Positions 1 to 7,901 are shown, numbered from the stretch's first letter. The stretch: 64,000 nucleotides of DNA from Actinomadura opuntiae (GCF_030283205.1 NZ_JASNWF010000007.1:248001-312000); one strand, 5' to 3'. A program made the numbers and translations. The notes: a model not told the origin generated them from the letters alone.

Positions 1-735
1 GCACCGCAAGCCCAGCTTCGCCTGATCGACCTGCAGGACCTGGACAGCTCGCTGGACCGGCTCGCGCACCGCCGCCGCACGCTGCCCGAGCTCGCCGAGA
101 TCGAGCGGCTGGAGGCCCGGCTCACCGAGCTGCGCGACGCGATCGTGGCGGCCGAGACCGAGACGGGCGACCTGGCGCGGGAGCAGAAGAAGGCCGAGCA
201 GGACGTCGACCAGGTCCGCAGCCGCGCCGAGCGCGACCAGAAGCGGCTCGACTCCGGCCAGGTCACCTCCGCCAAGGACCTCAGCGGGCTGCAGGCCGAG
301 ATCGAGTCGCTGCAGCGCCGCCAGTCCGACCTCGAGGAGGTCGTGCTGGAGATCATGGAGCGGATCGAGGTGGCCGACGGCCGCGTCGCCGCGCTGCGCG
401 CCGACCAGACCGCCGCGCAGGAGGAGCTCGCCGCCCTCGTCGCGCGCCGCGACGCCGCGCTCAAGGAGATCGACGAGGAGAGCGGCACGACCGGCACCGC
501 CCGCACCGCCGTCGCCAAGGACGTCCCCGACGACCTGCTCGGCCTCTACGAGAAGCTGCGCGGCCAGTTCGGCGGCGTCGGCGCGGCCAAGCTGTTCCGC
601 GGCGCCTGCCAGGGCTGCCACCTGGCGCTCAACACCGTCGACCTGAACCGGATCCGGGCCGCCGCCGAGGACGAGGTGATCCGCTGCGAGGAGTGCCGGC
701 GCATCCTCGTCCGCACCCCCGAGTCGGGCCTGTGA
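1..735 (+). CDS. C4-type zinc ribbon / coiled-coil protein, 5' truncated by window edge
   Basis: The frame is open from base 1, so only the first few codons are missing. Most of the protein is charged and heptad-like (Glu/Arg/Leu-rich), consistent with a long antiparallel coiled coil. The C-terminal third carries two CxxC pairs (CQGC and CEEC) separated by about 20 residues, a C4 zinc ribbon. This matches the actinobacterial zinc-ribbon family (DUF164-like) that is regularly encoded immediately upstream of RNase H/phosphatase genes, as here. The stop overlaps the next start (GTGA), indicating translational coupling. The molecular role is unknown; nucleic-acid binding is only inferred from the ribbon and the neighbour. 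Confidence 0.85.
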   Translation, partial: APQAQLRLIDLQDLDSSLDRLAHRRRTLPELAEIERLEARLTELRDAIVAAETETGDLAREQKKAEQDVDQVRSRAERDQKRLDSGQVTSAKDLSGLQAEIESLQRRQSDLEEVVLEIMERIEVADGRVAALRADQTAAQEELAALVARRDAALKEIDEESGTTGTARTAVAKDVPDDLLGLYEKLRGQFGGVGAAKLFRGACQGCHLALNTVDLNRIRAAAEDEVIRCEECRRILVRTPESGL

Positions 736-1823
736 AACTGATCGTCGAAGCGGACGGCGGGTCCCGGGGCAACCCGGGCCCGGCGGGGTACGGCGCCCTC
801 GTCCGCGACGCGCTGACCGGCGAGGTGCTGGCGGAGGTCGCCGAGTCGATCGGCATGGCCACCAACAACGTCGCCGAGTACCGGGGCCTGATCGCCGGGC
901 TGACGGCCGCGGCGGGGATCGACCCGTCCGCGCGGGTCGAGGTGCGGATGGACTCCAAGCTCGTCGTGGAGCAGATGTCCGGCCGCTGGAAGATCAAGCA
1001 CCCGGACATGATCCCGCTGGCCCTGCGCGCCCGGGAGGTCGCCGAGGGCCTCGGCTCGGTCTCCTACGGCTGGATCCCGCGCAACCGCAACGCGCACGCC
1101 GACCGTCTCGCCAACGAGGCGATGGACGCCGCCGCCCGTGGCGAGGAGTGGTCCCGCACGGTCGAGGAGCCCCCGCGGGAGGAGGCGCCGGGCCCGCCGC
1201 CCGTCTCGTCCACCCCCACGCGGACGGTCCTGCTCCGCCACGGCGAGACGCCCCTGTCCGTCGAGAAGCGCTTCGCCGGGACGAGCGACGTCCCCCTCAC
1301 CGACGCCGGCCTCGCCCAGGCCCGCGCCGCCGCCCTCGCCCTCAAGGACCGCGGCCTCGACGCGATCGTCAGCTCGCCGCTGTCGCGCTGCCGCGACACC
1401 GCCGCCGAGATCGCCGCCGTCACCGGCCTGGACGTCCGGGTCGAGGACGGCTTCCGCGAGACCGCCTTCGGCGACTGGGAGGGCCTCACCTTCGCCGAGG
1501 CCGGCAAGGGCTGGCCCGCCGAGATGAAGGCGTGGCTCGCCGACCCGGAGGCCGCGCCGCCCGGCGGCGAGAGCTTCGCGCAGGTGTCCCGGCGCGTCCG
1601 CACCGCCCTGGACAAGCTGAAGGTCCGCAACCGGCAGCAGACGGTCCTGGTCGTCTCGCACGTCACGCCGATCAAGCTGCTGGTCAAGGACGCCCTCGGC
1701 GCCCCGATGAAGTCGCTGTACCGGATGCACCTGGACGTCGCGTCCCTCACCACGATCGACTGGTACGCCGACGGCCCCGCCAGCCTGCGCACCTTCAACG
1801 ACGCCCATCACCTGGAACACTGA
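732..1823 (+). CDS. bifunctional RNase H / acid (alpha-ribazole-type) phosphatase
   Basis: A 363-residue protein. The N-terminal half is an RNase HI fold: the start EADGGSRGNPGP holds the first catalytic Asp, followed by an EYRGLIAGL helix with the Glu, a MDSKLV segment with a second Asp, and NAHADRLAN near residue 125. The C-terminal half is a histidine-phosphatase domain with LLRHGET near residue 168 and a second catalytic His in VVSHVTPIK. Length and order match the mycobacterial two-domain RNase H/phosphatase. The start is the GTG at 732, overlapping the upstream stop; this removes an N-terminal extension that lacks homology. It should degrade RNA in RNA:DNA hybrids; the phosphatase may act in cobalamin assembly (known for the family, not visible here). 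Confidence 0.92.
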   Translation: MKLIVEADGGSRGNPGPAGYGALVRDALTGEVLAEVAESIGMATNNVAEYRGLIAGLTAAAGIDPSARVEVRMDSKLVVEQMSGRWKIKHPDMIPLALRAREVAEGLGSVSYGWIPRNRNAHADRLANEAMDAAARGEEWSRTVEEPPREEAPGPPPVSSTPTRTVLLRHGETPLSVEKRFAGTSDVPLTDAGLAQARAAALALKDRGLDAIVSSPLSRCRDTAAEIAAVTGLDVRVEDGFRETAFGDWEGLTFAEAGKGWPAEMKAWLADPEAAPPGGESFAQVSRRVRTALDKLKVRNRQQTVLVVSHVTPIKLLVKDALGAPMKSLYRMHLDVASLTTIDWYADGPASLRTFNDAHHLEH

Positions 1824-1850
1824 GGGACCCGCTACAGTTCTTGACTACGG

Positions 1851-2239
1851 CGGACGAGCCGGCCGGACGGCCGCGTCGGGGACCTGGTCCCCGTCGAGGA
1901 AAGTCCGGGCTCCACAGGGCAGGGTGGTCGGTAACGCCGACCCGGGGTGACCCGCGGGACAGTGCCACAGAAAGCAGACCGCCACCGGTCCGCCGGTGGT
2001 AAGGGTGAAACGGTGAGGTAAGAGCTCACCAGCGCCCACGGTGACGTGGGCGGCTCGGTAAACCCCACCCGGAGCAAGGTCAAGAAGGGGCTTCGGCCCC
2101 GCGCAGGTGCCCGAGGGCGGCCCGCCCGAGCCTGCGGGTAGACCGCTGGAGGCCGCCGGCAACGGCGGTCCGAGATGGATGGCCGTCACCCGCCCCTCCG
2201 GGGCGGGCACAGAACCCGGCTTACAGGCCGACTCGTCCG
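1851..2239 (+). ncRNA. rnpB: RNase P RNA (class A)
   Basis: Catalytic RNA of RNase P, which matures tRNA 5' ends. The hallmark conserved blocks are present in order: GAGGAAAGTCCGGGCTCC near 1897, ACAGAAAGCAGACCGCC near 1968, GGTGAGGTAAGAGCTCACC near 2011, and the 3' block ending in GGCTTACAGGCC and ACTCGTCCG. The first bases (CGGACGAG) pair with the final CTCGTCCG, fixing both ends. The 3' terminal 29 bases are also the left attachment site of the genomic island that follows, so the 3' end now present was probably supplied by the incoming element. Confidence 0.96.
2211..2239. repeat. attL: left 29-bp direct repeat, within rnpB 3' end
   Basis: These 29 bases, from AGAACCCGG to CTCGTCCG, recur without mismatch at 4809-4837. 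One copy is the functional rnpB terminus and the other is a stand-alone duplicate, the normal footprint of site-specific integration into the 3' end of a structural RNA gene. The flanks of the two copies differ. Confidence 0.9.
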
Positions 2240-2240
2240 T

Positions 2241-2271
2241 CTTCTAGCCCCCCGACCAGGGGCGCTAGAAG
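2241..2271 (+). terminator. hairpin after rnpB
   Basis: The arms CTTCTAGC (2241-2248) and GCTAGAAG (2264-2271) are perfectly complementary, with further C/G pairing inside. It lies one base after the mature rnpB end. No clear T-run follows. It may terminate rnpB and also the integrase remnant arriving from the other side. The displaced sequence after 4837 does not contain this hairpin, so it is island-derived. Confidence 0.6.
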
Positions 2272-2283
2272 ATCCAAGATCGC

Positions 2284-2727
2284 TCAGGGCACATCGAGCA
2301 CCGCCTTGAACGCCCGACCCAATGCACTACGCGCCCGGCCGCTGGCCCCCAGCACGAGATGCACAGTCGTGGCGATTGCCTTACGCGCAAGCCACCGCGA
2401 CACCTCCGAGATCGGCACACTCTCAGCAAGCGCCGTGCTGGCGGAGGTATCCCGTAGATCATGAAACGTAGTGTCGTCCGGCAACCCGGCCGCTGCGATG
2501 GCGGGCTTCCAGGTCCTCTTGTTGAAGTAGTCCCGCCGCAGCAAGGTGCCTCGCGCCGTCCGGCACAGAACATCGCCGGGTTCGAGCTCCAGCAGATCCG
2601 CTTGCTTGATCACCGCATCGAGGACGAAGTCAGGCATGGGTACGTCACGCACGGATGCCGCAGTCTTGGGCGCGGCCAGGACAGGCCGCCGATCAACCAC
2701 TACGACCTGTTGATCAACGATGATCAT
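2284..2727 (-). pseudogene. tyrosine recombinase (integrase) remnant
   Basis: About 147 residues of a phage/ICE-type tyrosine integrase catalytic domain remain. Recognisable are the beta-hairpin KTAASVRDVPMP and the box II core HDLRDTSAS. In intact relatives the end reads roughly GHKSIATTV-x-YGHL followed by a helix like SGRARSALGRAF. Here ARKAIATTV runs directly into LVLGASGRARSALG, so the segment carrying the nucleophilic Tyr is missing. The box I Arg region and the whole N-terminal core-binding domain are also absent, and an in-frame TGA lies a few codons before the apparent start. The gene is adjacent to attL, as expected for the enzyme that made the insertion. It is very unlikely to be active. 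Confidence 0.82.
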
Positions 2728-3108
2728 TCCGTGGGGAAGTCGACACGATCAAGGCGGCCCGAGAACTGGGCCGCTCGCGCCGCCGACTCGACGCCTGGCC
2801 CTTCGCCTCTGCTAGTGCGCCGGCTACGGGACCAGGCCGACGCCGGTCGGCAGGAATAGCGCAGAAGGCACGGGGCCGCTCGAAGAGAGGCACCCTGCAT
2901 CACGGGTTGCGCTGGCCACGCCAGGTGCCGCTGGCCGTTTCCCGACTTGCGCGGGGACCGGGGACCCCGCGCGGGGCCTCGCGACGGGCCATCGCGGGTA
3001 GGCAAGTGCCGCCCGTCCGCCGCACCAGGCTACGAGGCCCCGCCCCCACACAAGTCCGGAACCGTCCATTGAGCGCCGAAGCAGCTAATTAGATACGCAT
3101 AAGCGATA
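2728..3108. other. island spacer with degraded DNA, no convincing gene
   Basis: These 381 bases still look GC-rich like the integrase remnant. One plus-strand frame near 2737-2800 reads DTIKAARELGRSRRRLDAW, reminiscent of a DNA-binding helix-turn-helix, but it has no start and soon loses coherence, so it may be a gene fragment. A perfect 8-bp-arm hairpin (GCGCGGGG at 2949-2956 with CCCCGCGC at 2965-2972) is present. From about 3080 composition changes sharply to AT-rich, marking the edge of the cargo genes. Confidence 0.5.
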
Positions 3109-3678
3109 TCATTTCTCGAGCTTGTTTATGCGCTCACTAAGATCTTGAAATATCCCCAATATAGCTCCTATATTTAGTCGCAATGAACCGGAATCAACTG
3201 TCTGATCTCGTGTACCCCGTTCAATGACTCCGGCAAGTTTTGCGATGATATTGAGGAAGTCATTCTCTATGTTGCGATAATCAAATCTAAGATATTGATA
3301 CTGTGCTACTTCCTTTATTGAGTCAGGAAGATGACTTTCATTCGGCCGCTGCGCTCCGGCGAGTAGAACTGGAACGACTTTCACGCCTGCCTTCAGGGCG
3401 CAGGATATCTCATGCACGACCCAATCACCTGGCCGTTCATCTTGCTTATATGTTGATTTTGCGATTGTCTCATGCCAGCGAGCCCCAATAATTGCAAGGA
3501 AAACATCACATTCTTCTATTGCTGAAATAATAGCCTTGGCATAGTCATCACCAGGCTCTATTGAGCGACTTGCGCGGAAGACTTCATTTGCCCCATAACT
3601 ATTTGACAACAAAATATCCAAGAGGGCGGCAGCGTATGCGTCATCACCGCTACGGTAGTTGATGAAGATGGCGGCCAT
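3109..3678 (-). CDS. TIR-domain protein, candidate NAD-degrading immune effector
   Basis: A 189-residue protein that is almost entirely one TIR domain (residues 3-150). It opens with the strand IFINYRSGDD, has a BB-loop-like RASRSIEPGDDY (36-46), a core strand DVFLAIIGARW (58-68), and DWVVHEI where Glu90 sits at the position of the catalytic Glu of TIR NADases. A 30-residue tail (160-189) forms a short Leu-rich helix that could oligomerise. Bacterial TIR domains commonly act in anti-phage defence by hydrolysing NAD or making signalling nucleotides; that role here is inference. The gene is AT-rich, lies inside the rnpB island and is divergent from a membrane-protein gene 57 bp away. No Shine-Dalgarno is seen; a TATACT box lies 7 bases before the ATG, suggesting a leaderless mRNA. 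Confidence 0.85.
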   Translation of the reverse strand: MAAIFINYRSGDDAYAAALLDILLSNSYGANEVFRASRSIEPGDDYAKAIISAIEECDVFLAIIGARWHETIAKSTYKQDERPGDWVVHEISCALKAGVKVVPVLLAGAQRPNESHLPDSIKEVAQYQYLRFDYRNIENDFLNIIAKLAGVIERGTRDQTVDSGSLRLNIGAILGIFQDLSERINKLEK

Positions 3679-3685
3679 GAGAACA

Positions 3686-3691
3686 AGTATA
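3686..3691 (-). promoter_or_regulatory. -10 box for leaderless TIR transcript
   Basis: On the minus strand the sequence is TATACT, seven bases before the ATG at 3678, which would place the transcription start at or next to the start codon. No recognisable ribosome-binding site lies between. A good -35 match is not obvious. Confidence 0.5.
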
Positions 3692-3735
3692 GCTCAGCAA
3701 GCTGATGGAATCATTGACTTCCTGGAGTGTGTTCT

Positions 3736-4362
3736 ATGTTTCGTCGGTCCAGTCAATCTCCCTCTCCAGAAGAGGGCACTAGAAATGACAACCATAAAGA
3801 ATTTGATCTACAAGGTCGGATCCAACTTATTCAATGGAATATAGACCGCTATGACCGCCTGCGCACCTCAACCGCCTCGCGTGCGTCTCTTTTGGTGAGC
3901 ACGAATACACTTCTTCTTGCGGGAACAACGCTTCTGCTGAACTTCTTCGCACAGAGTCAGAGCGGTACGAAACATAGCGATACGTCACCACCAGCGATAG
4001 TATTCTTTTGTGTTCTCGTCATAACATTAACCCTCATCCTTGCCTCAATCTGGAATTGCGTTGCGGCGATTGCAAGCTGGAAAACGACTCGAAATATCGT
4101 GCCGCAGAGAATACCAAGTAGATTTCTCTTCAACTGGGGCGATACTCTCAAAGAAGTATCTAGCAACCGAGAGTTCACGGAGAAGATCGAAGCTTCCAGT
4201 AAATCGAATATCCTGGCCTACGCTAGCGCTGAACTCTGGACAGCAATACTGCAACACGGAAGAAGGCACAAGTATCTCAGAACGGGAATTCAATTCTTTC
4301 GCCTCTCTTTGCCCTTTTTCTTTCTGCTTACTGCGACTGCTATCGCCTATAGGTTCTGGTAA
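3736..4362 (+). CDS. three-helix membrane protein paired with the TIR gene
   Basis: A 208-residue protein, AT-rich like the TIR gene. The ATG at 3736 has GGAG at 3724-3727, eight bases upstream, and is preferred over the GTG at 3727. Residues 20-50 are polar/amphipathic (DLQGRIQLIQWNIDRYDRLR), followed by hydrophobic helices at about 51-71, 88-113 and 188-206, with a cytoplasmic-looking charged stretch between helices 2 and 3 (SNREFTEKIEASSKSNILAYASAELW). The layout recalls small multi-TM effectors of bacterial immunity (SLATT or Pycsar TM-effector type), but I cannot assign it to a family from sequence alone. Its island position, shared composition and divergence from a TIR gene suggest a two-gene defence or toxin-like module. 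Confidence 0.75.
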   Translation: MFRRSSQSPSPEEGTRNDNHKEFDLQGRIQLIQWNIDRYDRLRTSTASRASLLVSTNTLLLAGTTLLLNFFAQSQSGTKHSDTSPPAIVFFCVLVITLTLILASIWNCVAAIASWKTTRNIVPQRIPSRFLFNWGDTLKEVSSNREFTEKIEASSKSNILAYASAELWTAILQHGRRHKYLRTGIQFFRLSLPFFFLLTATAIAYRFW

Positions 4363-4381
4363 AACCAACCATCCGTAAAGA

Positions 4382-4400
4382 ACCTGGCTTGGAGCCAGGT
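4382..4400 (+). terminator. hairpin after the island membrane-protein gene
   Basis: Perfect 8-bp stem (ACCTGGCT with AGCCAGGT) with a 3-base loop, 19 bases after the stop codon at 4362. No T-tract follows. A further GGTGGGGAGCCACC repeat abuts it. Confidence 0.5.
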
Positions 4401-4808
4401 GGGGAGCCACCTGGGGTGAACCGGCAAGGACGAGTCCGGGCATGTGCGGACATTATGAGCTGGGCGGGAGACCGTGCGGGATTGATCGAGATCGTGGGGC
4501 CGCTGGTTCGAGTCCAAGCTCGGCCTGGGGCGCGCCGGACGCTATCGCCTGGACGGGCGTGCCGGTGCGTGCTGACGTCAACAACCTCTTGACGGCGGAT
4601 CGGCCAGCGTCCTCGCACCGGGTGCCATATACCGGCAGTGGCCGGTCAAGCGCTGTGCTGAGCACTCAGGTGAACATCTTGGAGCCGGGCACATTCCGGG
4701 CACATGAGCATGTGATCATGCGCGAAACGATGAGAGCCAACGAGTGCGGAAGCACCTGGTGGTCGCGGGGTTGGCTGTGTCTGCGCAGGTGACGCCAGGT
4801 ACCTGCGG
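4401..4808. other. island right end, non-coding
   Basis: About 400 bases without a supportable gene between the cargo and attR. Short open frames exist on both strands but none shows a coherent protein, a ribosome-binding site or domain-like motifs. There is a tRNA T-arm-like string at 4502-4519 without a surrounding cloverleaf. Composition is intermediate, suggesting mixed remnants. Confidence 0.5.
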
Positions 4809-4837
4809 AGAACCCGGCTTACAGGCCGACTCGTCCG
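4809..4837. repeat. attR: right 29-bp direct repeat of the rnpB 3' end
   Basis: Exact copy of 2211-2239. It is not attached to a second RNase P RNA, so it is the displaced original rnpB end. The following bases (CCCTCCCCCTGACCAGG) resemble, imperfectly, those after rnpB at 2240, as expected if attP and attB shared limited extra similarity. This marks the right boundary of the island. Confidence 0.9.
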
Positions 4838-4909
4838 CCCTCCCCCTGACCAGGAGCGGCATGCCGGGCCTCTGGCGGCGGTCCGCTTCTGGGTTGGCGG
4901 TGGTGGTTG

Positions 4910-6835
4910 TTAGGGGTTTGGCCAGAGGGTTAGGTGGGTGCCTCCGGCTGCGATGGTTCTTCCGTCGGGGCTGAGGGCGACGCAGGTGATCTCGTCGTCG
5001 GTGTGGAGTGCGGAGATCTTCTTGCGGGTGGAGAGGTCCCACAGCGTGACGGTGCCGGTCTTGGTTCCGGCTGCCAGGAGGTTTTTTCCGCCGGTTGCGA
5101 TGCAGGTCGCGCCGGAGCCTGGTCCGGTGAGGGCGGTTGCGGGGGTGCGGGACGCGACGTCCCAGAGTGTGAGCGTCCCATCTGTGCAGAGGTTCGCCAG
5201 TGTCCTGCCGCCGGGACCGTAGGCCAGGGAATGCTCGTCGGAGTTCGTCTGGGCGAGGGTGGCGATTCTGGTGCGTGTGGACGTGTCCCACACTTGCAGT
5301 AGTCCGTCGGTATTGGTGTTGCCGGAAGCGGCGTTGCCGCTGGCGGTCGCCAGAACATCACCGGACGGGCTGAACGCCAGTGCCGAGACCCAGTACTCCT
5401 TGCCGGTGGAAAGGTTCGCACGGTGTTTTCCGCCCGCCGCGTCCCACAGCCTGACGGTCGGGGAGTCGAACGTGCTCGCCACCGTCCGGCCCTTCGGGTC
5501 GATCGCCACGGCGCTGAGAGACCTGATCCATACGGCGGGGTCGATGTAGGGCAGTTCGGTGAGGGCTCCGGTCGTGATGTTGCGGAGGCTGACGGTCCCG
5601 TCGCCGTTGCCGGTCACCAAGGTGCGGCCGTCCGGGCTGAAGACCGTGGACAGGGTGGTCGCGAACTCCTCCGACTGCGGCTTGCCGAACGGGTTGACGA
5701 CCCGGTGCGTGAAGACCCGCGCGGGCGTCCTGGAGGCCACGTTCCACAGGCTCACCGTGCCGTCGTTGCCGACGCCGGCGAGCAGGGCGCCGTCCGGGCT
5801 GAACGCGACGGACCGCACTTTCCCGTGCTTGTGCGGGAGCGTCACCGGCGGCTCGGAGGCGTCCGACGGGCGCAGCAGCCAGGCGGCCGGGACGGCTCCG
5901 GCGGCGACGACGCCGAGCCCGGCAAGGAGGAACGTCCGGCGGTTCGGACGCCCCCTGTCCCCGGTGGGCTCCGGGGGCCGGAGATCGAACGCGGTGATCA
6001 TCTCCGTCACGGGGGCCGGGAGCCAGGTTTGCGCGGTTTCCGGCGGGGCGGCCAGCCGGTCCAGGATCTCGGCGAGGCCGGGCCGCAGCTCCGGATCCTT
6101 CGCCAGGCAGGCGGCGACCAGGTCGGCGAGGTCGGCGGGCAGGCCGGTGAGGTCCGGCTCGTCGTGGACGATCCGGTAGACGATCGCGTCCACCGGGCCC
6201 GTGTTGAAGGGGCTCCTCCCGGTCGCGGCGTACGTGAGCACCGAGCCCAGCGCGAACACGTCGCTGGGCGGCCCCACGTGGAGGCCGCGCGCCTGCTCGG
6301 GCGACATGAACCCGGGAGTTCCGAGCACGGCCGTCGTCGTGTGGGCGGCGTCCACGGCGCGGGCGATGCCGAAGTCGATGACCCGGGGGCCGTCGGCCGA
6401 GAGGATGATGTTGCCCGGCTTGAGGTCGCGGTGCACCAGGCCCGCGCCGTGGATCGCGGCCAGCCCCTCCGCCAGCCCCGCCCCGAGCACGCTCAGCGCG
6501 TCCACGGGCAGCGGGCCGTGCGCGCTGACGGCCTGGTGCAGCGACGGGCCGGGGACGTAGGCCGTGACCAGCCACGGCGGGTCGGCGTCCGGGTCGGCGT
6601 CGACCACCTGGGCGGTGTAGAAGCCGCCGACCCTGCGGGCCGCGGCGACCTCCTGGGCGAAGCGGCGGCGAAAGTCCGGGGCGCCCGCCAGCTCCGGGCG
6701 GACGATCTTGACCGCGACCAGCCGGCCGCCGGGCGAGCGGCCGGTGAACACCTGCCCCATCCCGCCGCCGCCGAGCCGCCCGAGCAGCCGGTACGACCCG
6801 ACCCGCCGCGGATCGCCGTGCTGCAGAGGGTCCAT
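4910..6835 (-). CDS. Ser/Thr protein kinase with C-terminal WD40 repeats
   Basis: A 641-residue Hanks-type kinase. The kinase domain (about 14-265) has the Gly-rich loop LGGGGMGQVF (21-30), Lys43 in VAVKIV, the catalytic HRDLKPGN with Asp137, and DFG at 154-156. A single hydrophobic segment (302-321) follows and is preceded by RRTFLLAG, a twin-Arg-like string often seen before such anchors. From about 335 to the end there are WD40 units, recognisable by repeated FSPDGR and LWD motifs (VSLWNV, VRLWDA, LQVWDT, LTLWDV, VTLWDL), enough for a propeller. The ATG at 6835 is a few residues before the kinase core. The likely role is a membrane sensor kinase with a protein-binding propeller. It is the first host gene after the island; its 3' end lies 72 bases from attR. 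Confidence 0.92.
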   Translation of the reverse strand: MDPLQHGDPRRVGSYRLLGRLGGGGMGQVFTGRSPGGRLVAVKIVRPELAGAPDFRRRFAQEVAAARRVGGFYTAQVVDADPDADPPWLVTAYVPGPSLHQAVSAHGPLPVDALSVLGAGLAEGLAAIHGAGLVHRDLKPGNIILSADGPRVIDFGIARAVDAAHTTTAVLGTPGFMSPEQARGLHVGPPSDVFALGSVLTYAATGRSPFNTGPVDAIVYRIVHDEPDLTGLPADLADLVAACLAKDPELRPGLAEILDRLAAPPETAQTWLPAPVTEMITAFDLRPPEPTGDRGRPNRRTFLLAGLGVVAAGAVPAAWLLRPSDASEPPVTLPHKHGKVRSVAFSPDGALLAGVGNDGTVSLWNVASRTPARVFTHRVVNPFGKPQSEEFATTLSTVFSPDGRTLVTGNGDGTVSLRNITTGALTELPYIDPAVWIRSLSAVAIDPKGRTVASTFDSPTVRLWDAAGGKHRANLSTGKEYWVSALAFSPSGDVLATASGNAASGNTNTDGLLQVWDTSTRTRIATLAQTNSDEHSLAYGPGGRTLANLCTDGTLTLWDVASRTPATALTGPGSGATCIATGGKNLLAAGTKTGTVTLWDLSTRKKISALHTDDEITCVALSPDGRTIAAGGTHLTLWPNP

Positions 6836-6959
6836 TCGGCAACGCTCCCTGTCTGACAGACACCGCTGTACGCCTGAGTGATTCTCTCAGGCGGCCCCGG
6901 CCCCGGCAACGCGGCCGGGAATCACGGCACGTGCCCGACGCCGCCGTCGAATTGAGCTT

Positions 6960-7901
6960 TCAGGACGGGCGGAAGGTGCGGCGGTAGGCGCCCGGGGTGG
7001 TGGACAGGGCATTGAGGAAGCGGCGGCGGAGGTTGGTGGCGGACGAGAGGCCCACGCGGCGGGCGATGGCGTCCAGGGGGAGGTCGGAGGTCTCCAGGAG
7101 GTCCTGGGCCGCGGCGATCCGCTGGGACAGGAGCCACTGGCCCGGGCTGATGCCGAGCTGGTCGGTGAAGCGGCGGGTGAGGGTCCGGGAGGAGACGCCC
7201 GCGTGGGAGGCCATGGTCTCGAGCGTCAGGGGTTCGTCGAGGTGGGCGGTGACCCATTCGAGGAGCGGGGCGAGGGTGTCGTCGATGTGGGCGGGGCGGA
7301 GTGGCGTGTACTGCAGTTGGCCGCCCTCGCGGTGGGGCGGCATGACCATGGTGCGGGCAATGTGGGCGGCGTAGCGGGCGCCCTGGTCTTTGCGGACGAG
7401 GTGCAGGCAGAGGTCGAAGCCGGCTCCGGCGCCCGCGCTCGTGGCGACGTCGCCGTGGTCCACGTAGAGCACGTCCGGGTCCAGGTGGACGTGCGGGAAG
7501 CGCTCGGCGAACTCGTCGGCCTGCGCCCAGTGCGTCGTCGCCCGGCGGTCGTCGAGGAGGCCCGCGTGCGCGAGCGCGAAGGCACCCGAGCAGATGCTGA
7601 CCAGGCGGGTTCCACGGGAGTGCGCGCGGCGCAGGGCTTGGACGACGGCGGGGGAGGGCGGTTCCTCGGTGGGCAGCCAGCCGGGGACGATCACGGTGTG
7701 CGCCTCGTCGAGTGCCGCCAGGCCTTCGGTGACGAGCATGTCGTAGCCCGCGAGGGTGGCGACCGGACCGGGGCGCTCGGTGCACACGGAGAAGGCGTAC
7801 CTGGTCGGGAGCCCGCGCCGCTCGACCCCGAACACCTGCGCCGCGCAGCCGAGCTCGAAGGTCGACTGCGGCGGGCGGACGAGCGCGACCACACGATGCA
7901 T
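6960..7901 (-). CDS. GlxA-family transcriptional regulator (DJ-1/PfpI + AraC)
   Basis: A 313-residue protein if started at the ATG at 7901 (MHRVVALV); an ATG-like start six codons upstream at 7919 is also possible. Residues 1-170 form a DJ-1/PfpI-like domain: ICSGAFALAHAGLL holds the nucleophile-elbow-like Cys and TTHW follows in the usual place. Residues 215-313 are an AraC double helix-turn-helix (LTLETMASHAGVSSRTLTRRF and DAIARRVGLSSATNLRRRF). It is divergent from a cupin gene 71 bases away, its likely target. On the minus strand TACTTT lies six bases before the ATG with no Shine-Dalgarno, suggesting leaderless translation from 7901. The ligand is unknown. Confidence 0.88.
   Translation of the reverse strand: MHRVVALVRPPQSTFELGCAAQVFGVERRGLPTRYAFSVCTERPGPVATLAGYDMLVTEGLAALDEAHTVIVPGWLPTEEPPSPAVVQALRRAHSRGTRLVSICSGAFALAHAGLLDDRRATTHWAQADEFAERFPHVHLDPDVLYVDHGDVATSAGAGAGFDLCLHLVRKDQGARYAAHIARTMVMPPHREGGQLQYTPLRPAHIDDTLAPLLEWVTAHLDEPLTLETMASHAGVSSRTLTRRFTDQLGISPGQWLLSQRIAAAQDLLETSDLPLDAIARRVGLSSATNLRRRFLNALSTTPGAYRRTFRPS

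Larger units (their letters stand above)
2240..4837. mobile_element. 2.6-kb genomic island integrated at rnpB
   Basis: The segment lies between the rnpB end and its exact 29-bp duplicate. It contains an integrase remnant right beside attL, and two genes much richer in A+T than the surroundings (a sampled 60-base line at 3661 is about 45% G+C in an otherwise very GC-rich window). No replication, transfer or intact recombinase gene is visible, so the element now looks immobile unless helped in trans. Its cargo is a TIR-domain gene and a divergent membrane-protein gene. tRNA genes are the usual targets of such elements; rnpB is a less usual one. Confidence 0.85.

Noticed and set aside
2461..2859. 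plus-strand 132-codon frame across the integrase remnant
   Set aside because: It is antisense to recognisable integrase motifs and has no protein-like features of its own, apart from a short helix-turn-helix-like stretch in a different frame.
4502..4519. tRNA T-arm-like string GCTGGTTCGAGTCCAAGC at the island right end
   Set aside because: The stem has an extra base and no matching D-arm, anticodon arm or acceptor stem could be built around it, so no tRNA or tRNA fragment is called.
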